A stretch of DNA of 64,000 nt from Rickettsia endosymbiont of Culicoides impunctatus (lineage in GTDB: Bacteria > Pseudomonadota > Alphaproteobacteria > Rickettsiales > Rickettsiaceae), in NCBI GenBank assembly GCA_020410785.1, contig CP084573.1, positions 1,364,001-1,428,000 of the forward strand, written 5' to 3'. Of this stretch, positions 57,029 through 64,000 are shown one piece after another. The notes beneath the pieces were generated by a model that searched no databases, was not told where the DNA came from, and saw nothing but the letters and a program-made list of their open reading frames with translations. Position 1 is the first letter of the stretch. The number at the start of each line of letters is the position of its first letter. The position numbers and the translations under genes are program-made.

Positions 57029-58417
57029 ATGTTCATACGCTTTATAATGTTATTATCAAGTTTTATCTTTTGTGCCAATATCACATTTGCTGAAGAACCA
57101 AAGAAAAAGAACGAATTATCAGATACAGCTTATCTCAAACAATTTCAAGAGGTCTTTGAGCGTATTAATAAAGACTATGTTCAAGAACCGGAAAAACAAA
57201 AAATGACTGATGCGGCTATCGAAGGCATGTTAACTTCGCTAGATCCCCATTCTAGCTATTTTACTGATGAGTATCTAAAAGATTTTCTTAATGAGACTAA
57301 AGGAGAGTTTGGCGGTATTGGTGTTCAAGTGCAGTATGATAATGGTGCCATCAAAGTCATTTCCCCTATTGATGATCTAGCAGCTTATAAGGCAGGTATA
57401 AAAGCCGGAGACTATATAGTCGGAGTTAATGATGAGTCTGTATCAACTTTGGGTTTTCATAAATCCGTCAAAGAGATGCGTGGAGAACCAGGAACAAAAG
57501 TGAAATTACTGGTAATTACAGAAGGTGAATCTAAGCCAAAAGAAATTGAACTTATCCGCGAAATAGTTACCATTACCCCAGTAAAAGCTCATTTAGAAAG
57601 AAATAATATAGCTTATATAAGAATAGGAACTTTTAATGAACATACCATTGAAGAATTAAAAAAATCTATGAAAACTTTAAAAGATGGTAGTAAAAATAAC
57701 ATAGAGGGTATTATTCTAGATTTACGTAATAATCCTGGTGGTTTGTTAGAGCAGGCTGTTGCTGTTAGCGAATATTTTATTGATTCTGGAGTAATTGTTA
57801 CTACCAAGGGAAGAACCAAAAATAGTAACTCAGTATTTAATAGCAATAAATCTGCAGAAAAAGCTCCATTAGTTCCGATGATTGTTCTTATTAATGTTGG
57901 CTCTGCCTCAGCTGCAGAAATTGTAGCTGGTAGCTTGCAAGATCATAAAAGAGCGATAATACTTGGCACAAAATCTTTCGGTAAAGGATCTGTACAAAGC
58001 TTTTCGGTAATCAGTCCTAGAGCGGCTGTAAAGCTTACTACGGCTAAATATTATACCCCTAATGATCGTTCAATTCAGGCAGAGGGTATCGAACCTGACA
58101 TATTTGTTGAGATGGTAAAAGTTGAATATCCCGAAACAAAAATGATAGATGGAAGATTCTCTGAAGCTTCTTTAAAAAATTACTTAAAAAACGATAACAA
58201 AAAAAATGATGATAAAAAAGTAGACTCTACAAATAAAGATAAAGAGCCTATTAAGAAAGCAGATGATACTACAAAAGATAAAGATAAAACAAAAACGACT
58301 GAATCGAAAAATACTCTAGACCAACTATCTGATCTTTATAAAAAAGATTATCAATTTGCTAGAGCTTATGATTTGATTATGGGACTAATTTTAACTAATA
58401 AAGCAAAAGGGCATTGA
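57029..58417 (+). CDS. ctpA: Carboxy-terminal processing protease CtpA
   Basis: A 462-residue periplasmic serine protease (S41). The signal peptide is 1-22 (RFIMLLSSFIFCANITFA). The PDZ domain is at about 95-175 (FGGIGVQVQYDNGAIKVISP, KAGIKAGDYIVGVNDE). The catalytic Ser lies in LINVGSASAAEIVAGSLQDH and the Lys in GTKSFGKGSVQSF. A Lys/Asp-rich low-complexity stretch (about 385-435, NKKNDDKKVDSTNKDKEP) precedes a helical end. It follows parE by 7 bp, and the pagL relic begins right after its stop, so all three share a transcript. Confidence 0.94.
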   Translation: MFIRFIMLLSSFIFCANITFAEEPKKKNELSDTAYLKQFQEVFERINKDYVQEPEKQKMTDAAIEGMLTSLDPHSSYFTDEYLKDFLNETKGEFGGIGVQVQYDNGAIKVISPIDDLAAYKAGIKAGDYIVGVNDESVSTLGFHKSVKEMRGEPGTKVKLLVITEGESKPKEIELIREIVTITPVKAHLERNNIAYIRIGTFNEHTIEELKKSMKTLKDGSKNNIEGIILDLRNNPGGLLEQAVAVSEYFIDSGVIVTTKGRTKNSNSVFNSNKSAEKAPLVPMIVLINVGSASAAEIVAGSLQDHKRAIILGTKSFGKGSVQSFSVISPRAAVKLTTAKYYTPNDRSIQAEGIEPDIFVEMVKVEYPETKMIDGRFSEASLKNYLKNDNKKNDDKKVDSTNKDKEPIKKADDTTKDKDKTKTTESKNTLDQLSDLYKKDYQFARAYDLIMGLILTNKAKGH

Positions 58418-58422
58418 ATTCT

Positions 58423-58959
58423 ATGAAATATAAAAAAATACATCACTTAATCTTTTTAATTCTTTTATTAATTGGTTCAAGAACTATGGCTGACGAAATG
58501 AGAATTGGAGTATTGAGACATGATTTAGGGTATAAATTTGGACTAAAGGGTAAATTAAGACAACGTTATGAGAAGGGTTCTGACATTAATTTAGAATATC
58601 TTTTTAGTGACGAATACAAATTTTTATTTGGTTATCCTCATATAGGGACAAATATTAACAATTAGAAATATACTAGCAATATCTATACTGGGATTACTTG
58701 GCATTTTGATATCATGAAATATGTATTTTTAGAGGCAACTTTTGGATTTGGAATTCATAATGGTGAAGTAGAAAAATTACAGCAAAGAAGACGAGCCTTG
58801 GGAACAAGATTCTTATTTAGAGAAAGTCTTAGTTTAGGTGTAATGATTCAAGAGAAGCACAGTGTCGCCGTAATTATTGACCACTTATCTAATGCTGGTC
58901 ATGGGAAATTTAACCCTGGTTTAACTAATTTAGGTATGCGGTATGGTTATAAATTTTAA
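58423..58959 (+). pseudogene. pagL: Lipid A 3-O-deacylase PagL, interrupted by a TAG codon
   Basis: In one frame from the ATG at 58423, the sequence gives a signal peptide (YKKIHHLIFLILLLIGSRTM), an outer-membrane barrel start (RIGVLRHDLGYKFGLKGKLR), then TAG at 58663-58665. It continues as KYTSNIYTGITWHFDIMKYV to the catalytic HLSNAGHGKFNPGLTNLG and ends GMRYGYKF. The frame before and after the TAG is the same, so one nonsense change is enough. PagL removes an acyl chain from lipid A in the outer membrane. The second half has an internal ATG but no signal peptide, so no active enzyme is expected. Confidence 0.85.
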
Positions 58960-58972
58960 TAGACTTACCTAG

Positions 58973-59130
58973 GTTCTGTGAACAAAATTTTAATTGTTTA
59001 GATTTCGACTCTTTTTAGCTGCAAATTATAAGATTTTTTTGAAATAGAACTAACTATTCCGGCAAAAATCTTATTAATTTTCGCTTAAAAATACTCAAAA
59101 TCTAAACAATTTAAATTTTGTTCACAGAGC
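58973..59130. repeat. Family E MITE, complete, with CTAG flanks
   Basis: 158 bp. Left end GTTCTGTGAACAAAATTTTA, right end AAATTTTGTTCACAGAGC. The inner arms also pair. CTAG occurs at 58969-58972 and 59131-59134. It lies 13 bp after the pagL stop. Confidence 0.85.
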
Positions 59131-59220
59131 CTAGCATCCCTTGCTTTTACTCTAAATCTCTAGAAACCTATTTCAAGATACAATCATACAAATTGACTAT
59201 CCCAGATTTTACAATACAAT

Positions 59221-59484
59221 TCAATTATTTTCTTTCTTTGTATCTTGAGTATTATTGATAGTTGTTGATTGCTGTTGCTTCATCAATTTATTCTTTTCTT
59301 CTATTGAATTAAGGAAAAAATAAGTAAATATTAGAAATCCAATTAGCATAGGAAGAAAAACAAATATAATGGCATTGCGTTTTCTAACATATTCTTCACG
59401 ATATAAACGATCCTCTTGCTCTTCATATGTTTCCCCCAATTCATTACGCCATACATCTTCTTGTTCTGAATTATTTTCTAGCAT
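59221..59484 (-). CDS. Small hypothetical membrane protein
   Basis: 87 residues. A charged, Glu-rich N-terminal half (EQEDVWRNELGETYEEQEDR) precedes one membrane segment (AIIFVFLPMLIGFLIFTYFF), and a polar tail ends with a Gln/Thr/Lys run. I do not recognise a family. The layout suggests a bitopic inner-membrane protein with a short cytosolic N-terminus. It is alone on its strand between a MITE and a 530-bp non-coding stretch. Confidence 0.55.
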   Translation of the reverse strand: MLENNSEQEDVWRNELGETYEEQEDRLYREEYVRKRNAIIFVFLPMLIGFLIFTYFFLNSIEEKNKLMKQQQSTTINNTQDTKKENN

Positions 59485-60020
59485 TTTATACCTTCTATTA
59501 AATATTATTTACAATGGTTTAGATTATGTTAAAGCTTCTAAAGTAACCTAATTCTAGCTATTTTGCTACTAATAAATAGTTCAATTAGAAACCTTCATAG
59601 AGCATAGTAATTAAACTACAAAAATTATATATTAATTTAAATTGAATTTATTGTAAAGATTATATGGTTTCTAATTAAGTATAAAACCTTGCTATATCAA
59701 TAATTTAGCCAATTTATGATATTATAATGGTAAAAAAAATATATTGCTAAAATGCTACAAAGCTAATTTTTTTAGATATATACTCAATTAAAATTAACCT
59801 GAAGAGTTGGTGAAGTGATCAGGAATAATGGTGTAGAAATTGTCATTAATTAACCTCCGTAATCTTCCATAATAATTTGGTAATATTTTCAAAAAAACAG
59901 TCTATTTTTTCTGTAATTTTCTCAAAATCCCAATAAATATTAGTCATATCTGTTTGTTTCTCATCTCCACCTCCAATCAAACATTATGGGATCGTTGAAA
60001 GATAAAAAATTGTTCTAATT
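59485..60020. other. Spacer left of the Tn3 transposon
   Basis: Very AT-rich, with no recognised gene. One minus-strand ORF of 33 codons (59846-59947, NIYWDFEKITEKIDCFFENI) has no convincing ribosome site. No repeat of families A to F is present. Confidence 0.4.
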
Positions 60021-60026
60021 GGCCTT

Positions 60027-60692
60027 CTAGCCACAAACCCTCCAAATTTCCGACAAAGTGTTTGTTAAGTGGTTTGTAATTTTTTTCTTTAAGTTTCTCT
60101 TGTTAATATAAGTATTAAGTGCAATGTGGTTGGTATATTCAAGCACACTAGAAATTTTACGGACTGAAAGACCATAGTCCAATAATTCTTTGATTTTTTC
60201 CGCATGTTTATCAAATTTACTTTTTTGAATTGTTCCTTTTGGTTTTCCTAAAATTTGTCCTTGTCTTTTCTTGGAAGCCAATGCTTCTTTTGTTCTCAAG
60301 CTGATTAAGTCTCGTTCTAACTCAGAAAACAATGAGAAAAGCGTCAATGTAACCTTTGAATTTATGTCTTGTTGGCTGATATCTAAGTTTTGTTTCAAAA
60401 CGATAACGCGAATATTACGCTTCGCTAAAGAGTTTACTATGGTAATAACCTCTGTAGTGCTTCTTCCGAGTCGGCTGAGTTCGGTAACAAGCAATATATC
60501 ACCGTCATTTAACATACTCAGCAGTTCATCAATACGCCTTTGTTTACTACTCTTTCTTGATGAAATGGTGATTTCGACAAATTCGTCGATAGACAGAGAT
60601 TTCTTTCTGGCAAATTCAAGCAATTCTAGTTTTTGATGATTTAAATCTTGCTTGTCTGTAGATGCTCGCAAATAAGCAACAATTTTACCCAT
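60027..60692 (-). CDS. tnpR: Tn3-type resolvase / serine recombinase
   Basis: 221 residues. It resolves cointegrates made by the transposase. The nucleophile Ser is in VAYLRASTDKQDLNHQKLEL. The Arg residues stand in SSRKSSKQRRIDELLSML and LLVTELSRLGRSTTEVITIV. The E-helix and dimer region (SLFSELERDLISLRTKEALA) lead to a basic linker and a C-terminal HTH (YGLSVRKISSVLEYTNHIAL). The last codons overlap the left terminal repeat. The start ATG lies 94 bp from the divergent transposase start. Confidence 0.92.
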   Translation of the reverse strand: MGKIVAYLRASTDKQDLNHQKLELLEFARKKSLSIDEFVEITISSRKSSKQRRIDELLSMLNDGDILLVTELSRLGRSTTEVITIVNSLAKRNIRVIVLKQNLDISQQDINSKVTLTLFSLFSELERDLISLRTKEALASKKRQGQILGKPKGTIQKSKFDKHAEKIKELLDYGLSVRKISSVLEYTNHIALNTYINKRNLKKKITNHLTNTLSEIWRVCG

Positions 60693-60786
60693 TAAAACGC
60701 CTTGTTAAGTTATAACCAAATTACAGTAAAAAATAATACATCTTGTATATAGTTTTTAATGTGTATTATATATTCATTTCGCACGT
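60693..60786. promoter_or_regulatory. Putative res site and divergent promoters of the Tn3 element
   Basis: 94 bp between tnpR and tnpA. Near-palindromic AT-rich patches (GTATTATATATTC and AAAAATAATACATC) could be resolvase sites. The space is small for three full subsites, so part of res may run into the reading frames. Confidence 0.4.
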
Positions 60787-63700
60787 GTGACAACGCCCAT
60801 TATGAATAATACAAAAAACAACACTCTTATGTCATCACCAGACAAAAGACTTTCCATTATGTCGGATCTGGAAGAATTTGCATTTTATGGATTTCCTGAT
60901 TTTGACGACCAACAGCGTTTGAATTACTTTGTGTTTACTCCTGAAGAATGGGAAGTCATATTACAGGGCTCTTCAATGGAGGCTCAAGTTTACGCTGCTA
61001 TACAAATGGGATACTTCAAAGCAAAACATATCTTTTTTCGTTTTTCGTTTCATAAGGTTCCACAAGATGATCTACGCTTCATTTTAACTCACTGTTTTAC
61101 CAATCAAACACTTCAGGCTTTCAACATCACCAAATATGAGCACTACCGCGTCTGTGACTCAATTATCAAATTATTTAGCTACAAGCCTTGGTCAAAAGAG
61201 TTTTTGCCAAAGCTCTATGATCGAGCAAGGCTTAGCGTTAAACGGGAGATTGCGCATGAATTATTAGCATTTTTACAATCTGCAAAGATTGTTCGCCCAG
61301 GCTACTCAACTTTACAAAAAATTATCAGCCACATTCTTGTCGAAGAACGCAAGCGCCTAAAATATTGTTTATATTCAGTACTTACAGATGAATACAAACA
61401 AAGTCTCAAACAACTTATTAAAAATGAAAACACTCTTTCAGAGCTAGCGGCTCTCAAACAAGATCCTAAAAGTTTTGGTTCGACAATGATGAACATTGAA
61501 TGCAGAAAGCATAACCTATTGAAACCACTGCATAATTTTGCCAAAACTATTTTACCAGTCCTAGAAATTTCTGCGCAAAATATTGCCACTTACGCAAGCC
61601 TTGCCAATTATTACACAATCTATGATTTAGAACGATTTGACGATGAACGAACCTATCTCTATCTGTTGTGCTACGCGTTTAAACGTTATCAACAAATCAG
61701 CGATAATTTGATTGATGCCTTTAGCTTTCAAGTTAATAAACTAGAAAAAGAAACCAAAGCAAAAGCAGATGCCTATAGCGATGAGGAGCCAGATGACAAG
61801 GAGAAACAGGTGGGACAACTCATCTTGTTATATGTAGATGATAAATTAAGCGATTCTATGGAGTTAGGAGACGCGCGTAAAAAAGCGTTCGAGATTTTAC
61901 CGAAAGAATCCATTCGCACTATTGGCGAAAAAATGATCAAAAAACACAAACCAAAACGCAAACAGCTTATTATGTGGCAAGAAAGAGACAGGGCTGTAGC
62001 ACGCTATAAGCATCACTTGCGTTCCCTTTTGCTCGCCACAGATTTTAAAAGCCAGCATGCCGATAACCCTTTATTAAAAGCTATTCAGTGGATGAAGGAA
62101 GTTTTTGCTAAACAGCAATCGCTTACTCAACAACACAGCAAACATTTCCCGCGGGACTTCATATCAAAACGATTGGAGCCTTATTTGTTAATAGATGATA
62201 AAAATGGTGAGTCGACTATTCGAGCAAATCGCTATGAAATAGCCGTGTATTGCCAAATTACCAAACAAATAGAAACAGGTGCACTCTATATTGACGACAG
62301 CGTGCGTCATCGTCCTTTTGCGCACGATCTTGTATCCCTTGAGGAGAAGAAGCATATCTTAGACGCGCTTGCAATTCCGTGGATCAAAACACCATGTGAC
62401 TCACAACTTGATTTACTTTTTAAAGAACTTGATACCCTGTGGATCGAGGTTAATCATAGCTTAAAACAAGGCACATTGAAACATCTAAAATATAACCACA
62501 CAAAACAGGAAGTGCTGTGGGTTAAGCCAAGGACTGTTAATGAAGAAGAAACCTTAGAAAAACAGACTTTTTATGGTAAACTACCAGTTTGTGACTTGAG
62601 CGATGTCTTGCAATTTGTTAATGATAAGTGCCACTTTCTATCAGTACTCACTCCTTTACAGCCCCTTTATATCAAACAGAAGGTAGATTTTAATAACTTA
62701 ATTGCGGTCATGATTTCCCAAGCCACCAATATTGGTAATCATAAAATGGCACAAACCAGTGATTGTGTTTATCATATCCTTGAATCTACCTATAAACAGT
62801 ATATGAGGCTTGTCACTCTTAAAAAAGCCAATGCAATTATTGCCAATCATATCACCAATTTAAGTATTTTTCCTCATTATACCTTTGATCTTAATGTACT
62901 TTATGGCGCTGTCGACGGACAAAAGTTTGAAGCCCTAACACCCACAACTAAAGCACGGTACTCGCGAAAATATTTTAAAAAAGGTCGTGGGGTAGTTGCA
63001 TATACAATGCTATCCAATTACGTGCCAATTAACTCAGACGTGATTGGCGCTCACGAGCACGAAAGTAATTTTGTGTTTGATATTTGGTATAACAACACAT
63101 CTCTGATTAACCCAACGGTTATTACTGGTGACATGCACAGCGTCAATAAAGCTAACTTTGCGCTTTTCCATATGTTTGGCGGTGAATTAAGACCAAGGTT
63201 TACAAATCTAAAAAGTGAACTAAACAATGTATATGGGACAAAGGATCCGGCTTCCTATGTAAATTTTCTAGTTCAGCCAATTGGTATAATTGATCGTCAG
63301 TTGATAATAGATGAAAAAGATAATATAGACCGTATTATTGCTACTCTAGCTTTAAAAGAAATGAGCCAAAGTACGCTGATTAAAAAGCTTTGCGCGCTTT
63401 CTACGAACAACAAGACAAGAAAAGCTCTTTTTGAGTTCAACAAATTAATCAGAAGTATTTATACATTGAAATGCATTTTAGATCCTAAAATCCTTGAGAA
63501 TGCGCATAGATCACAAAATAGGCTTGAATCCTACCATACATTACGTGGAGCTATTGCCAAGGTTAGCGGTAGAAAAGCTTTGCTGGGACGCACTGATCTT
63601 GAAATGGAAATTAGCAACCAGTGTGGTCTATTAATTGCAAGCGCCATTATTTATTACAATGCTTCAATTCATTCCCACCTGCTCAACAAAAATCCAAATA

Positions 63701-63840
63701 ACAAAAAGGTACTAAAATTTCTTAGAAAATTATCCCCCGCCGCTTGGCAGCATATCCACTTTACCGGTTACTTTAGTTTTTATGACAACAGAAGAAAAAT
63801 AGACATCGATAAAATGCTAGAAGATATATTGCTTAACTGA
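60787..63840 (+). CDS. tnpA: Tn3-family transposase
   Basis: 1017 residues, the normal size for TnpA. The N-terminal DNA-binding domain starts LEEFAFYGFPDFDDQQRLNY. The RNase H-like catalytic domain at the end has the first Asp in LNVLYGAVDGQKFEA, the second in VITGDMHSVNKANFALFHMF, and Glu in RSQNRLESYHTLRGAIAK. The frame is intact, so the element may still move. The start is GTG at 60787; the ATG at 60802 would remove five residues. Codon use has more G and C in third positions than the resident genes. Confidence 0.94.
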   Translation: MTTPIMNNTKNNTLMSSPDKRLSIMSDLEEFAFYGFPDFDDQQRLNYFVFTPEEWEVILQGSSMEAQVYAAIQMGYFKAKHIFFRFSFHKVPQDDLRFILTHCFTNQTLQAFNITKYEHYRVCDSIIKLFSYKPWSKEFLPKLYDRARLSVKREIAHELLAFLQSAKIVRPGYSTLQKIISHILVEERKRLKYCLYSVLTDEYKQSLKQLIKNENTLSELAALKQDPKSFGSTMMNIECRKHNLLKPLHNFAKTILPVLEISAQNIATYASLANYYTIYDLERFDDERTYLYLLCYAFKRYQQISDNLIDAFSFQVNKLEKETKAKADAYSDEEPDDKEKQVGQLILLYVDDKLSDSMELGDARKKAFEILPKESIRTIGEKMIKKHKPKRKQLIMWQERDRAVARYKHHLRSLLLATDFKSQHADNPLLKAIQWMKEVFAKQQSLTQQHSKHFPRDFISKRLEPYLLIDDKNGESTIRANRYEIAVYCQITKQIETGALYIDDSVRHRPFAHDLVSLEEKKHILDALAIPWIKTPCDSQLDLLFKELDTLWIEVNHSLKQGTLKHLKYNHTKQEVLWVKPRTVNEEETLEKQTFYGKLPVCDLSDVLQFVNDKCHFLSVLTPLQPLYIKQKVDFNNLIAVMISQATNIGNHKMAQTSDCVYHILESTYKQYMRLVTLKKANAIIANHITNLSIFPHYTFDLNVLYGAVDGQKFEALTPTTKARYSRKYFKKGRGVVAYTMLSNYVPINSDVIGAHEHESNFVFDIWYNNTSLINPTVITGDMHSVNKANFALFHMFGGELRPRFTNLKSELNNVYGTKDPASYVNFLVQPIGIIDRQLIIDEKDNIDRIIATLALKEMSQSTLIKKLCALSTNNKTRKALFEFNKLIRSIYTLKCILDPKILENAHRSQNRLESYHTLRGAIAKVSGRKALLGRTDLEMEISNQCGLLIASAIIYYNASIHSHLLNKNPNNKKVLKFLRKLSPAAWQHIHFTGYFSFYDNRRKIDIDKMLEDILLN

Positions 63841-63898
63841 ACACTGACTTATACGCCTAAACACTTTGTCGGAAATTTGGACGGTTTGTGGCTAGAAG

Positions 63899-64000
63899 GC
63901 CTAGAAGTTGATTATTGCGATCCTAAGATTGTCAACCATAAAAGAGATATTGATAAGATTTCAGATGGCAGTAGTAAGTTGATGTCACGGTTAATGGAAG
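63899..64000 (+). CDS. Fragment of an unidentified gene right of the transposon
   Basis: A frame open to the window edge reads LEVDYCDPKIVNHKRDIDKI, then SDGSSKLMSRLME. It looks like real protein, but I do not recognise it. The transposon abuts its left side. The left flank of the element has a short frame MGSLKDKKLF that could be its beginning, since joining the two gives a plausible LKDKKLFLEVDYCDP; this is speculative. Confidence 0.4.

Larger units (their letters stand above)
60021..63901. mobile_element. Tn3-family transposon, complete
   Basis: 3881 bp with 40-bp terminal inverted repeats at 60021-60060 and 63862-63901, differing at one position (GGCCTTCTAGCCACAAACC at the ends, CCGACAAAGTG inside). 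It carries a resolvase and a transposase, divergently transcribed, with no cargo gene. No 5-bp target duplication is seen: TAATT lies to the left and TAGAA to the right. Its base composition is richer in G+C than the neighbourhood, a sign of recent transfer. Confidence 0.92.

Noticed and set aside
59846..59947. A 33-codon minus-strand ORF left of the transposon
   Set aside because: It is too short, has no close ribosome site, and shows no similarity that I recognise.

Overview
This window comes from an AT-rich alphaproteobacterium of the order Rickettsiales, most likely the genus Rickettsia. The evidence is a gene for outer membrane protein B (Sca5) ending exactly like rickettsial OmpB, a second autotransporter, duplicated-type VirB8/VirB9, ccmC, TAXI, AmpG and Mrp-type antiporter genes, DUF2608 proteins, and Rickettsia palindromic elements (RPEs) sitting in frame inside conserved genes. 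The high load of IS fragments, broken toxin-antitoxin genes and a Tn3 transposon fits a repeat-rich, non-streamlined Rickettsia such as a basal lineage or an arthropod endosymbiont. The species cannot be fixed from the sequence alone.

Layout. 1-3400: end of an MlaF-like ABC ATPase, pepP, a double-HTH regulator and a small membrane protein. 3400-6200: an insertion hot spot around tRNA-Gln with an IS110 scrap, a serine recombinase tail, an IS21 istB fragment and an IS630 element. 6300-8850: cysQ and two DUF2608 genes in one overlapping operon. 8900-9950: a wrecked vapBC pair and palindromic repeats. 9950-15830: a DUF1543 protein, tRNA-Thr, tolB, an orphan AbrB antitoxin, ctaB and parC. 16000-19400: a large coiled-coil autotransporter with tandem repeats. 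20000-26300: tig, tRNA-Leu, dapE, uspA, a TAXI binding protein, queH with a premature stop, and a VanX-type dipeptidase. 26900-31700: ompB. 32650-37700: operon glyQ-glyS-tsaC-ftsY. 38000-43600: holC, prmC, an rluD-like gene, a family 4 uracil-DNA glycosylase, yihY and cca. 43700-46400: an MNT/HI0074-type pair, then znuA-ccmC-fdxA. 46400-55000: an AmpG-like permease, virB8, virB9, mrpC and three NuoL/M/N-type antiporter subunits, and a HIG1-like small protein. 55000-59000: parE, ctpA and a pagL broken by a nonsense codon. 60021-63901: a complete Tn3-family transposon.

Repeat families used below. A: REP-like palindromes with CGTCATTGCGAG at the outside, mostly just after gene ends. B: RPE of about 107 bp bounded by TATAGTCAATT. 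C: RPE bounded by ATACTCAAATG. D: RPE of about 146 bp bounded by TAGACCTCTTGC or similar. E: MITE of about 157 bp bounded by CTCTGTGAACAAAAT and flanked by a CTAG duplication. F: palindromes with TTCTTAGCAACG. Families A to D have entered the reading frames of mrpD, dapE, glyS and the uracil-DNA glycosylase gene without stopping them. Families B and C use the same frame and orientation each time.

No clear new defence or biosynthetic system was found. The strongest unusual signal is the layered, in-frame colonisation of housekeeping genes by several palindrome families. The best cases are an antiporter gene carrying two unrelated inserts, one flanked by a 17-bp direct repeat, and a vapB whose frame is restored when a MITE and one CTAG copy are removed.
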